This document shows positions 24,395 to 35,234 of a stretch of DNA of 64,000 nucleotides, in pieces. The notes below the pieces were generated by a model that was given only the letters and a program-made list of their open reading frames with translations, ran no database searches and was not told the DNA's origin. This DNA comes from Crossaster papposus (lineage: Eukaryota > Echinodermata > Asteroidea > Velatida > Solasteridae): the NCBI GenBank assembly GCA_037893245.1, contig JBAIAA010000262.1:1240001-1304000 (forward strand), in the 5' to 3' direction. The translations under genes and the position numbers were made by a program. Every line of letters starts with the position of its first letter. The first letter of the stretch is position 1.

Positions 24395-25051
24395 TCTGGC
24401 CTTTTTCTTTGCCTATGGTGGGCTGGCGACAGAGCGGCTGACCTCGGTCTTGGAAAAACTTATGAAGTCACTAAAGTCGATGGCAGGGAGCTTCTGTTCA
24501 ATCACACGATTGGCAAGACTATCCGGGAGAGCAGCTCCTCGCTCATAATAATTCCAAAGTTGGATGAAGGGGAGAAGGACCATGCGAGGGCAGTCGATGA
24601 AATGGTGGATTTAGCAACGGCATCGGGTGTCGATCTTTCAGACGGGTACCTTTTCAGGCCCGCCTCTCCGGACCGGAAGTCTTTAGTCAATAAGCCCTTC
24701 ATCGGAGGCAACCCAAACAGCCGTCTAAAGAACTACTTCGCAGCTTCCAAGGACGCAGGCGAAATAAGTCTCCGAGCACACGGCAATAGGGCCGGGGTGG
24801 CAGCTACTCTTCGGATCCTTGGCGCAACCGAGCAGCGGGTCATGGATCATCGTAAATGGGCGACGCAGAAGACCTTTAAGCACTACACCGAGGTCGAGAA
24901 GGTTTCGAGGATGCAGGGCACAGTTCAAATGCTCCAGGACGCGGTAGAGGGGAAAGACAAAGACCGTCCTACCGCTGATCTGGCAGGCAGTTCCTACCGT
25001 GTCCTGAACTCAAATTTTAGGGCCGAGAAGGCGTTTCCGGGAATAAATTAA
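24395..25051 (+). pseudogene. Tyrosine recombinase catalytic domain
   Basis: Open frame of 218 codons. AGDRAADLG carries the first catalytic Arg (codon 24431); RAHGNRAGVAATLRILG carries His-x-x-Arg (codons 24779 and 24788); DHRKWAT gives the His/Trp position (Trp codon 24857); KTFKHYTEV carries the nucleophilic Tyr (codon 24884). The complete R-H-R-W-Y set in the right order identifies a YR of the DIRS/Ngaro class, which joins the circular cDNA to the target. It is entered from the previous frame by a frameshift just before WWAGDR, so no full-length product is possible. Confidence 0.85.
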
Positions 25052-25565
25052 TAGTGTGGAATAGTTCTATGGATGCATCCATTTATTAGCTGTTCTTTAG
25101 GCGCGTGGGCGCAGGGGCTTTAGGATTTAGGGTGCAGGAATGGCCTGGCAACCACATGTAAACCCGTATATGACCCACGCCCTAAATGGGGTCACTGACC
25201 ATTTGATTTATACTAGACCATGTAATTTGTAACGCATATGCATGCTCCAGTCGAGAGCTCCGCTGCAAGTTAATTGTCAACCAAACGTTTTACACAAAGA
25301 GTAACGCGAAATTGCAGGCCCTATACAATAGATAGCTATGAAAAGGAGGTACGACGGTTTGATTCATTAGATTGCCAGCAGCTTTGTTTAGGCAGTGCTC
25401 AACGTATTTGTCTGCAGCAAACTCTAAGTTTTAAATGAGTGAGGGGTGGGTGAGATATGGGGAAAGGTGCGTTTAAGTTGAGTTTATCGTAAGTATCGGG
25501 GGCTCGGAGAGAAAATCTCTTACCCCCATACCTAAGACAATGTAGAATCTTGAGCACTGGTCGAT
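25052..25565. other. 3' non-coding region of the retrotransposon
   Basis: No coding frame. It should hold the B1-A2-B2 split repeats of a Ngaro element, or the internal complementary region of a DIRS element, but I could not see either by eye. Confidence 0.5.
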
Positions 25566-25583
25566 GGCGGCGATGCAAATAGT
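25566..25583 (-). repeat. Right terminal inverted repeat
   Basis: GGCGGCGATGCAAATAGT, complementary to the left end. It is followed by TT and then array sequence ACTATGCGTAAC. The two extra bases may be element or junction sequence. Confidence 0.8.
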
Positions 25584-28123
25584 TTACTATGCGTAACTAT
25601 TTTTAATGAAAATGAAATCACTATTAAGGAAATAATTATCCTGAGCAGACCGAGGTTGTGGTCACCCGACCTCTCCGTTACTGACCAAGAAAGTGTCTAC
25701 TTCGTCACTCTGAGTCGAGTACCTCAAGTCATACCAACAACTTGTTATCAGAGCGAGGTTTCGATCCTCGGACCTCTGGGTTATGGGCCCAGCACGCTTC
25801 CACTGCGCCATTCTGCTTCATGTGAATTTAGAAACAGAAAACAAAATTAAAGCAGACATTCTAAAAACATTCTAAAATATGTATTACATTTTAATAACAG
25901 TGAAGCAAAACAAACTCTTCAGCAGAGCGACGTTTTGGTCCTCGGACATCTGGGTTATGGGCCCAGCACGCTCACACTGCAACACTCTGCGTAACTATTT
26001 TTAATGAAAATGAAATCACTATCAAGGAAATAATTATTCTGAGCAGACCGAGGTTGTGGTCATCCGAACTCTCGGTTACTGACCAAGAAAGTGTCTACTT
26101 CGTCACTCTGAGTCGAGTACCTCAAGTCATACCAAAAAGTTGTTAGCAGAGCGAGGTTTCGATCCTCGGACCTCTGGGTTATGGGCCAAGCAAGCTTCCA
26201 CTGCGCCACTCTGCTACATGTGAATTTAGAAACAGCAAACAAAATGAAAGCAGACATTCTAAAAACATTCTAAAATATTTATTAAATTTGAATAACAGTG
26301 AAGCAAAAATACCTCTTTAGCAGATCGAGGTTTTGGTCTTCGGACCTCTGGGTTATGGGCCCAGCACGCTCCCACTGCAACACTCTGCGTAACCATTTTT
26401 AATGAAAATGAAATCACTATCAAGGAAATAATTATTCTGAGCAGACCGAGGTTGTGGTCATCCGAACTCTCGGTTACTGACCAAGAAAGTGTCTACTTCG
26501 TCACTCTGAGTCGAGTACCTCAAGTCATACCAAAAACGTGTTAGCAGAGCGAGGTTTCGATCTTCGGACCTCTGGGTTAAGGGCCCATCACGCTTCCACT
26601 GCGCCACTCTACTTCATGTAAAGTTAGAAACAGCAAACAAAATGAAAGCAGACATTCTAACAACATTCTAAAATATTTATTAAATTTGAATAACAGTTTA
26701 ACAAAAATACCTCTTTAGCAGAGCGAGGTTTTGGTCTTCGGACCTCTGGGTTATGGGCCCAGCACGCTCCCACTGCAACACTCTGCGTAACTATCTTTCC
26801 TGAAAATGAAATCACTATCAAGGAAAAAATTATCCTGAGCAGACCGAGGTTGTGGTCATCCGAACTCTCGGTTACTGACCAAGAAAGTGTCTACTTCGTC
26901 ACTCTGAGTCGAGTACCTCAAGTCATACCAAAAACTTGTTAGCAGAGCGAGGTTTCGATCCTCGGACCTCTGGGTTATGGGCCCAGCACGCTTCCACTGC
27001 GCAATTCTGCTTCATGTGAATTTAGAAACAGAAAACAAAATTAAAGCAGACATTCTAAAAACATTCTAAAATATGTATTACATTTTAATAACAGTGAAGC
27101 AAAACAAACTCTTCAGCAGAGCGACGTTTTGGTCCTCGGACATCTGGGTTATGGGCCCAGCACGCTCACACTGCAACACTCTGCGTAACTATTTTTAATG
27201 AAAATGAAATCACTATCAAGGAAATAATTATTCTGAGCAGACCGAGGTTGTGGTCATCCGAACTCTCGGTTACTGACCAAGAAAGTGTCTACTTCGTCAC
27301 TCTGAGTCGAGTACCTCAAGTCATACCAAAGACTTGTTAGCAGAGCGAGGTTTCGATACTCAGACCTCTGGGTTATGGGCCCAGCACGCTTCCACTGCGC
27401 CACTTTGCTTCATGTGAATTTAGAAACAGCAAACAAAATGAAAGCAGACATTCTAAAAACATTCTAAAATATTTATTAAATTTGAATAACAGTGAAGCAA
27501 AAATCCCTCTTTAGCAGAGCGAGGTTTTGGTCTTCGGACCTCTGGGTTATGGGCCCTGCACGCTCCCACTGCAACACTCTGCGTAACTATTTTTAATGAA
27601 AATGAAATCACTATCAAGGAAATAATTATCCTGAGCAGACCGAGGTTGTGGTCATCCGAACTCTCGGTTACTGACCAAGAAAGTGTCTACTTCGTCACTC
27701 TGAGTCGAGTACCTCAAGTCATACCAAAAACGTGTTAGCAGAGCGAGGTTTCGATCTTCGGACCTCTGGGTTAAGGGCCCATCACGCTTCCACTGCGCCA
27801 CTCTACTTCATGTAAAGTTAGAAACAGCAAACAAAATGAAAGCAGACATTCTAAAAACATTCTAAAATATTTATTAAATTTGAATAACAGTTAAACAAAA
27901 ATACCTCTTTAGCAGAGCGAGGTTTTGGTCTTCGGACCTCTGGGTTATGGGCCCAGCACGCTCCCACTGCAACACTCTGCGTAACTATCTTTCCTGAAAA
28001 TGAAATCACTATCAAGGAAAAAATTATTCTGAACAGACCGAGGTTGTGGTCATCCGAACTCTCGGTTACTGACCAAGAAAGTGTCTACTTCGTCACTCTG
28101 AGTCGAGTACCTCAAGTCATACC

Positions 28124-28128
28124 AAAAA
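28124..28128 (-). terminator. Pol III oligo-T terminator of tRNA copy 1
   Basis: Five A on the plus strand (five T in the transcript sense), six bases beyond the last tRNA base. RNA polymerase III terminates at runs of four or more T. Equivalent runs lie at 30098-30102 and 31624-31628, and at the same place after most A modules. Confidence 0.75.
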
Positions 28129-28133
28129 CTTGT

Positions 28134-28205
28134 TAGCAGAGCGAGGTTTCGATCCTCGGACCTCTGGGTTATGGGCCCAGCACGCTTCCACTGCGCCACT
28201 CTGCT
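28134..28205 (-). tRNA. Initiator tRNA-Met (CAT), fully paired copy 1
   Basis: Read on the minus strand: acceptor AGCAGAG/CTCTGCT with discriminator A (7 of 7 paired, A1:U72), D-stem GCGC/GCGT, anticodon stem CTGGG/CCCAG with loop CCCATAA (anticodon CAT), variable AGGTC, T-stem CGAGG/CCTCG with loop ATCGAAA; 72 nt in total. A1:U72, the three consecutive G:C pairs, C33, and A54/A60 in the T-loop are the accepted hallmarks of metazoan initiator tRNA and exclude elongator Met. No intron and no encoded CCA. TTTTT follows after five bases. This is among the best candidates for a functional gene in the window. Confidence 0.95.
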
Positions 28206-28307
28206 TCATGTGAATTTAGAAACAGAAAACAAAATTAAAGCAGACATTCTAAAAACATTCTAAAATATGTATTACATTTGAATAACAGTGAAGCAAAACA
28301 AACTCTT

Positions 28308-28379
28308 CAGCAGAGCGAGGTTTTGGTCCTCGGACATCTGGGTTATGGGCCCAGCACGCTCACACTGCAACACTCTGCG
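28308..28379 (-). pseudogene. Module B reference: initiator-like tRNA with altered T-loop
   Basis: On the minus strand the anticodon arm is intact (CTGGG, CCCATAA, CCCAG), but the acceptor begins CGCAGAG against CTCTGCT, losing A1:U72, the D-arm is changed, and the T-loop reads ACCAAAA instead of ATCGAAA. That removes the conserved core of the Pol III B box. Many B modules elsewhere also carry CTCTTGG (an A41 mismatch) in the anticodon stem. Best read as a tRNA pseudogene class that is amplified with the array. An RNA role other than translation cannot be excluded. Confidence 0.75.
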
Positions 28380-28428
28380 TAACTATTTTTAATGAAAATG
28401 AAATCACTATCAAGGAAATAATTATTCT

Positions 28429-28500
28429 GAGCAGACCGAGGTTGTGGTCATCCGAACTCTCGGTTACTGACCAAGAAAGTGTCTACTTCGTCACTCTGAG
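28429..28500 (-). pseudogene. Module C reference: diverged 72-nt tRNA fossil
   Basis: Aligns without gaps to the initiator tRNA across all 72 positions. Acceptor CTCAGAG/GTCTGCT pairs at only four positions. The anticodon stem CTTGG/CCGAG still closes with one G-U. The loop is TCAGTAA, so the anticodon position reads AGT. The T-arm GGATG/CCTCG no longer pairs. Despite the broken fold, the sequence is strikingly uniform across the array, which fits homogenisation of a dead copy rather than selection on a tRNA. Confidence 0.7.
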
Positions 28501-28531
28501 TCGAGTACCTCAAGTCATACCAAAAACTTGT

Positions 28532-28603
28532 TAGCAGAGCGAGGTTTCGATCCTCGGACCTCTGGGTTATGGGCCCAGCACGCTTCCACTGCGCCAATCT
28601 GCT
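28532..28603 (-). tRNA. Initiator tRNA-Met-like (CAT), one acceptor mismatch
   Basis: G7 to T gives a U7:C66 mismatch; otherwise identical to the perfect gene one unit to its left. It shows that decay begins even in the best-preserved stretch. Confidence 0.65.
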
Positions 28604-28929
28604 TCATGTGAATTTAGAAACAGAAAACAAAATTAAAGCAGACATTCTAAAAACATTCTAAAATATGTATTACATATGAATAACAGTGAAGCAAAACAAA
28701 CTCTTCAGCAGAGCGAGGTTTTGGTCCTCGGACATCTGGGTTATGGGCCCAGCACGCTCACACTGCAACACTCTGCGTAACTATTTTTAATGAAAATGAA
28801 ATCACTATCAAGGAAATAATTATTCTGAGCAGACCGAGGTTGTGGTCATCCGAACTCTCGGTTACTGACCAAGAAAGTGTCTACTTCGTCACTCTGAGTC
28901 GAGTACCTCAAGTCATACCAAAAACTTGT

Positions 28930-28950
28930 TAGCAGAGCGAAATGAAAATG
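28930..28950. repeat. Truncated-module junction (three copies)
   Basis: A module is cut after its first 11 plus-strand bases (TAGCAGAGCGA) and joined directly to AATGAAAATGAAAATG of the B-to-C spacer, deleting the rest of one module. The same junction occurs at 31078-31088 and 35847-35857, so one deletion product was copied to three places, including beside the MITE. Confidence 0.75.
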
Positions 28951-30107
28951 AAAATGAAATCACTATCAAGGACATAATTATCCTGAGCAGACCGAGGTTG
29001 TGGTCATCCGAAATATCGGTTACTGGCCAAGAAAGTGTCTACTTCGTCACTCTGAGTCGAGTACCTCAAGTCATACCAAAAACGTGTTAGCAGAGCGAGG
29101 TTTCGATCTTTGGACATCTGGGTTAAGTGCCCAGCACGCTTCCACTGCGCCACTCTACTTCATGTAAAGTTAGAAACAGCAAACAAAATGAAAGCAGACA
29201 TTCTAAAAACATTCTAAAATATTTATTAAATTTGAATAACAGTTAAGCAAATATCTCTCTTTAGCAGAGCGAGGTTTTGGTCTTCGGACCTCTGGGTTAT
29301 GGGCCCAGCACGCTCCCACTGCAACACTCTGCGTAACTACTTTTAATGAAAATGAAATCACTATCAAGGAAATAATTATCCTGAGCAGACCGAGGTTGTG
29401 GTCATCCGAACTCTCGGTTACTGACCAAGAAAGTGTCTACTTCGTCACTCTGAGTCGAGTACCTCAAGTCATACCAAAAACTTGTTAGCTGAGCGAGGTT
29501 TCGATCCTCGGACCTCTGGGTTATGGGCCCAGCACGCTTCCACTGCAACACTCTGCGTAACTATTTTTAATGAAAATGAAATCACTATCAAGGAAATAAT
29601 TATCCTGAGCAGACCGAGGTTGTGGTCATCCGAACTCTCGGTTACTGACCAAGAAAGTGTCTACTTCGTCACTCTGAGTCGAGTACCTCAAGTCATACCA
29701 AAATCTTGTTAGCAGAGCGAGGTTTCGATACTCAGACCTCTGGGTTATGGGCCCAGCACGCTTCCACTGCGCCACTCTGCTTCATGTGAATTTAGAAACA
29801 GCAAACAAAATGAAAGCAGACATTCTAAAAACATTCTAAAATATTTATTAAATTTGAATAACACTGAAGCAAAAATCCCTCTTTAGCAGAGCGAGGTTTT
29901 GGTCTTCGGACCTCTGGGTTATGGGCCCAGCACGCTCCCACTGCAACACTCTGCGTAACTATCTTTCCTGAAAATGAAATCACTATCAAGGAAAAAATTA
30001 TCCTGAACAGACCGAGGTTGTGGTCATCCGAACTCTCGGTTACTGACCAAGAAAGTGTCTACTTCGTCACTCTGAGTCGAGTACCTCAAGTCATACCAAA
30101 AACTTGT

Positions 30108-30179
30108 TAGCAGAGCGAGGTTTCGATCCTCGGACCTCTGGGTTATGGGCCCAGCACGCTTCCACTGCGCCACTCTGCT
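30108..30179 (-). tRNA. Initiator tRNA-Met (CAT), fully paired copy 2
   Basis: Identical over all 72 bases to the copy at 28134-28205, with the same five-T run five bases beyond the 3' end (30098-30102). The 5' flank contains AGAAAACAAAATT like the other perfect copies, so the flanks co-evolve with the gene, as expected for duplication of whole units. Confidence 0.95.
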
Positions 30180-31633
30180 TCATGTGAATTTAGAAACAGA
30201 AAACAAAATTAAAGCAGACATTCTAAAAACATTCTAAAATATGTATTACATTTGAATAACAGTGAAGCAAAACAAACTCTTCAGCAGAGCGAGGTTTTGG
30301 TCCTCGGACATCTGGGTTATGGGCCCAGCACGCTCACACTGCAACACTCTACGTAACTATTTTTAATGAAAATGAAATCACTATCAAGGAAATAATTATT
30401 CTGAGCAGACCGAGGTTGTGGTCATCCGAACTCTCGGTTACTGACCAAGAAAGTGTCTACTTCGTCACTCTGAGTCGAGTACCTCAAGTCATACCAAACA
30501 CTTGTTAGCAGAGCGAGGTTTCGATCCTCGGACCTCTGGGTTATGGGCCCAGCACGCTTCCACTGCGTCACTATGCTTCATGTGAATTTAGAAACAGAAA
30601 ACAAAATTAAAGCAGACATTCTAAAAACATTCTAAAATATGTATTACATTGGAATAACAGTGAAGCAAAAAAAAATCTTTAGCAGAGCGAGGTTTTGGTC
30701 CTCGGACATCTGGGTTATGGGCCCAGCACGCTCACACTGCTCCACTCTACTTCATGTACATTTAGAAACAGCAAACAAAATGAAAGCAGACATTATACAA
30801 ACATTCTAAAATATGTATTAAATTTGAATAACAGTGAAGCAAAAATACCTCTTTAGCAGAGCGAGGTGTTGGTCTTCGGACCTCTGGGTTATGGGCCCAG
30901 CACGCTCCCACTGCAACACTCTGCGTAACTATTTTTAATGAAAATGAAATCACTATCAAGGAAATAATTATTCTGAGCAGACCGAGGTTGTGGTCATCCG
31001 AACTCTCGGTTACTGACCAAGAAAGTGTCTACTTCGTCACTCTGAGTCGAGTACCTCAAGTCATACCAAAAACTTGTTAGCAGAGCGAAATGAAAATGAA
31101 AATGAAATCACTATCAAGGAAATAATTATCCTGAGCAGACCGAGGTTGTGGTCATCCGAACTCTCGGTTACTGACCAAGAAAGTGTCTACTTCGTCACTC
31201 TGAGTCGAGTACCTCAAGTCATACCAAAAACGTGTTAGCAGAGCGAGGTTTCGATCTTCGGACCTCTGGGTTAAGGGCCCATCACGCTTCCACTGCGCCA
31301 CTCTACTTCATGTAAAGTTAGAAACAGCAAACAAAGTGAAAGCAGACATTCTAAAAACATTCTAAAATATTTATTAAATTTGAATAACAGTTAAACAAAA
31401 ATACCTCTTTAGCAGAGCGAGGTTTTGGTCTTCGGACCTCTGGGTTATGGGCCCAGCACGCTCCCACTGCAACACTCTGCGTAACTATCTTTCCTGAAAA
31501 TGAAATCACTATCAAGGAAAAAATTATCCTGAACAGACCGAGGTTGTGGTCATCCGAACTCTCGGTTACTGACCAAGAAAGTGTCTACTTCGTCACTCTG
31601 AGTCGAGTACCTCAAGTCATACCAAAAACTTGT

Positions 31634-31705
31634 TAGCAGAGCGAGGTTTCGATCCTCGGACCTCTGGGTTATGGGCCCAGCACGCTTCCACTGCGCCACT
31701 CTGCT
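31634..31705 (-). tRNA. Initiator tRNA-Met (CAT), fully paired copy 3
   Basis: Third copy identical over 72 bases to those at 28134 and 30108. Pol III terminator-like TTTTT lies at 31624-31628. The three perfect copies fall within 3.6 kb of each other. I found no fully identical 72-mer elsewhere in the window by eye. Confidence 0.95.
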
Positions 31706-32826
31706 TCATGTGAATTTAGAAACAGAAAACAAAATTAAAGCAGACATTCTAAAAACATTCTAAAATATGTATTACATTTGAATAACAGTGAAGCAAAACA
31801 AACTCTTCAGCAGAGCGAGGTTTTGGTCCTCGGACATCTGGGTTATGGGCCCAGCACGCTCACACTGCAACACTCTGCGTAACTATTTTTAATGAAAATG
31901 AAATCACTATCAAGGAAATAATTATTCTGAGCAGACCGAGGTTGTGGTCATCCGAACTCTCGGTTACTGACCAAGAAAGTGTCTACTTCGTCACTCTGAG
32001 TCGAGTACCTCAAGTCATACCAAAAACTTGTTAGCAGAGCGAGGTTTCGATACTCAGACCTCTGGGTTATGGGCCCAGCACGCTTCCACTGCGCCACTCT
32101 GCTTCATGTGAATTTAGAAACAGCAAACAAAATGAAAGCAGACATTCTAAAAACATTCTAAAATATTTATTAAATTTGAATAACACTGAAGCAAAAATCC
32201 CTATTTAGCAGAGCGAGGTTTTGGTCTTCGGACCTCTGGGTTATGGGCCCAGCACGCTCCCACTGCAACACTCTGCGTAACTATCTTTCCTGAAAATGAA
32301 ATCACTATCAAGGAAAAAATTATCCTGAACAGACCGAGGTTGTGGTCATCCGAACTCTCGGTTACTGACCAAGAAATGTCTACGTCGTCACTCTGAGACG
32401 AGTACCTCAAGTCATACCAAAAACTTGTTAGCAAAGCGAGGTTTCGATCCTCGGACCTCTGAGTTATGGGCCCAGCACGCTTCCACTGCGCCACTCTGCT
32501 TCATGTGAATTTAGAAACAGCAAACAACATTAAAGCAGACATTCTAAAAACATTCTAAGATCTGTATTATATTTGAATAACAGTGAAGCAAAAATACCTC
32601 TTTAGCAGAGCGAGGTTTTGGTCCTCGGACCTCTGGGTTATGTGCCCAGCACGCTCCCACTGCAACACTCTGCGTAACTATTTTTAATGAAAATGAAATC
32701 ACTATCAAGGAAATAATTATCCTGAGCAGACCGAGGTTGTGGTCATCCGACCTCTCCGTTACTGACCAAGAAAGTGTCTACTTCGTCACTCTGAGTCGAG
32801 TACCTCAAGTCATACCAAAAACGCGT

Positions 32827-33660
32827 TAGCAGAGCGAGGTTTCGATCTGCGGACCTCTGGGTTAGGGGCCCAGCACGCTTCCACTGCGCCACTCTACTTC
32901 ATGTAAAATTAGAAACAGAAAACAAAATGAAAGCAGACATTCTAAAAACATTCTAAAATATTTATTACATTTGAATAACAGTGAAGCAAAAATACCTCTT
33001 TAGCAGAGCGAGGTTTTGGTCCTCGGACCTCTGGGTTATGTGCCCAGCACGATTCCACTGTGCCACTCTGCTTCATGTGAATTTAGAAACAGCAAACAAA
33101 ATGAAAGCACACATTCTAAAAACATTCAAAAATAGTTATTTCATTTGAATAACAGTGAAGCAAAAATACCTCTTTAGCAGAGCGAGGTTTTGGTCCTCGG
33201 ACCTCTTGGTATGTGCCCAGCACGCTCCCACTGCTCCACTATGCGTAACTATTTTTAATGAAAATGAAATCACTATCAAGAAAATAATTATCCTGAGCAG
33301 ACCGAGGTTGTGGTCATCCTAACTCTCGGTTACTGACCAAGAAAGTGTCTACTTCGTCACCCTGAGTCGAGTACCTCAAGTCATACCAAAAGCGTGTTAG
33401 CAGAGCGAGGTTTCGATCTTCGGACCTCTGAGTTATGGGCCCAGCACGCTTCCACTGCGCCACTCTACTTCATGTAAAGTTAGAAACAGCAAACAAAATG
33501 AAAGCAGTCATTCTAAAACATTCTAAAATATTTATTAAATTTGAATAACAGTGAAGCAAAAATACCTCTTTAGCAGAGCGAGGTTTTGGTCATCGGACCT
33601 CTGGGTTATGGGCCCAGCACGCTCCCACTGCAACACTCTGCGTAACTATTTTTAATGAAA
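32827..33660. repeat. Distant copy of the 8.17-9.0 kb block
   Basis: This stretch matches 8166-9000 almost base for base at an offset of 24660-24661, including the CCT-anticodon module, the TATGTGCCC variants, the GCGTGTT leader and the AGCAGTCATTCTAAAACATTC spacer change. A single base lost near 33210 accounts for the offset change. The two copies lie on opposite sides of both large insertions. Confidence 0.8.
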
Positions 33661-34764
33661 ATGAAATCACTATCAAGGAAATATTTATCCTGAGCAGACC
33701 GAGGTTGTGGTCATCCGATCTCTCGGTTACTGACCAAGAAAGTGTCTACTTCGTCACTCTGAGTCGAGTACCTCAAGTCATACCAAACACTTGTTAGCAG
33801 AGCGATGTTTCGATCCTCGGACCTCTGGGTTATGGGCCCAGCACGCTTCCACTGCGCCACTCTGCTTCATATGAATTTAGAAACAGCAAACAAAATGAAA
33901 GCAGACATTCTAAAAACATTCTAAAATATTTATTACATTTGAATAACAGTGAAGCAAAAATATATCTTTAGCAGAGCGAGGTTTTGGTCCTCGGACCTCT
34001 AGGTTATGTGCCCAGCACGCACCCACTGCTCCACTCTACTTCATGTAAATTTAGAAACAGAAAACAAAATGAAAGCAGACATTCTAAAAACATTCTAAAA
34101 TATTTATTAAATTTGAATAACAGTGAAGCAAAAATACCTCTTTAGCAGAGCGAGGTTTTGGTCTTCGGACCTCTGGGTTATGGGCCCAGCACGCTCCCAC
34201 TGCAACACTCTGCGTAACTATTTTTAATGAAAATGAAATCACTATCAAGGATATAATTTTCCTGAGCAGACCGAGGTTGTGGTCATCCGATCTCTCGGTT
34301 ACTGACCAAGAAAGTGTCTACTTCGTCACTCTGAGTGGAGTACCTCAAGTCATACCAAACACTTGTTAGCAGAGCGATGTTTCGATCCTCGGACCTCTGG
34401 GTTATGTGCCCAGCACGCTCCCACTGCTCCACTCTACTTCATGTACATTTAGAAACAGCAAACAAAATAAAAGCAGACATTCTAAAAACATTCAAAAATA
34501 TGTATTAAATTTAAATAACAGTGAAGCAAAAATACCTCTTAAGCAGAGCGAGGTGTTGGTCCTTAGACCTCTTGGTTATGGGCCCAGCACGCTCCCACTG
34601 CTCCACTATGCGTAACTATTTTTAATGAAAATGAAATCACTATCAAGGAAATAATTATCCTGAGCAGACCGAGGTTGTGGTCATCCGAACTCTCGGTTAC
34701 TGACCAAGAAAGTGTCTACTTCGTCACTCTGAGTCGAGTACCTCAAGTCATACCAACAACTTGT

Positions 34765-34836
34765 TAGCAGAGCGAGGTTTCGATCATCGGACCTCTGGGT
34801 TATGGGCCCAGCACGCTTCCACTGCGCCACTCTGCT
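34765..34836 (-). tRNA. Initiator tRNA-Met-like (CAT), one T-stem mismatch
   Basis: Single change in the T-stem (GATCATCGG instead of GATCCTCGG on the plus strand) leaves a mismatch next to the T-loop. All other elements are canonical. The B-box promoter overlaps this base, so transcription could be reduced. Confidence 0.6.
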
Positions 34837-35162
34837 TCATGTGAATTAAGAAACAGCAAACTAAATTAAAGCAGACTTTCTAAAAACATTCTAAAATAGT
34901 GATTATATTTGAATAACATTGAAGCAAACATACCTCTTTAGCAGAGCGAAGTTTTGGTCTTCGGACCTCTGGGTTATGGGCCCAGCAGGCTCCCACTGCA
35001 CCACTCTGCGTAACTATTTTTAATGAAAATGAAATCACTATCAAGGAAATAATTAACCTGAGCAGACCGAGGTTGTGGTCATCCGAACTCTCGGTTACTG
35101 ACCAAGAAAGTTTCTACTTCGTCACTCTGAGTCGAGTACCTCAAGTCATACCAAAAACGTGT

Positions 35163-35234
35163 TAGCAGAGCGAGGTTTCGATCCTCGGACCTCTGGGTTA
35201 TGGGCCCAGCACGCTTCCACTGCGCCACTCTGTT
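35163..35234 (-). tRNA. Initiator tRNA-Met-like (CAT), one acceptor mismatch
   Basis: G2 to A gives A2:C71; the rest is canonical. It is the last A-type module before the MITE. Confidence 0.6.

Larger units (their letters stand above)
16347..25585 (+). mobile_element. Decayed Ngaro-like tyrosine-recombinase retrotransposon
   Basis: A 9.2-kb insertion. Domain order is gag-like pieces, CCHC, RT (partial), RNase H, conserved post-RNase H region, SGNH hydrolase, tyrosine recombinase. YR retrotransposons (DIRS, Ngaro, PAT, VIPER) combine RT/RNase H with a YR instead of an integrase. An SGNH-type hydrolase without a methyltransferase is the Ngaro pattern. An 18-bp inverted repeat spans the two junctions. 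At least five frameshifts and a missing RT palm show it is dead. The flanks CAACACT / ATGCGTAAC rejoin to a normal array unit, with ACT present on both sides. Confidence 0.85.
28134..28531 (-). repeat. Reference 398-bp dimer unit of the array
   Basis: A clean example for reading the array. In plus coordinates: module A 28134-28205 (intact initiator tRNA), AT-rich spacer 28206-28307, module B 28308-28379 (initiator-like, damaged), spacer 28380-28428, module C 28429-28500 (tRNA fossil), spacer 28501-28531, then the next A module at 28532. A-to-B start distance is 174 bp and B-to-A is 224 bp. Each spacer left of a module supplies the 3' trailer for that minus-strand tRNA: the A trailer carries five T and the B trailer four or five T. 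All three bodies are exactly 72 nt when aligned without gaps, which argues that all descend from one tRNA gene. Confidence 0.9.

Noticed and set aside
16347-25585. A plain DNA transposon (for example Crypton) because of the YR and inverted termini.
   Set aside because: RT fingers, RNase H with all four acidic residues and a CCHC knuckle show it is a retrotransposon.
28429-28500. Module C as a functional tRNA-Thr(AGT).
   Set aside because: Acceptor and T stems do not pair and the T-loop lacks the conserved bases, so the anticodon position alone is not meaningful.
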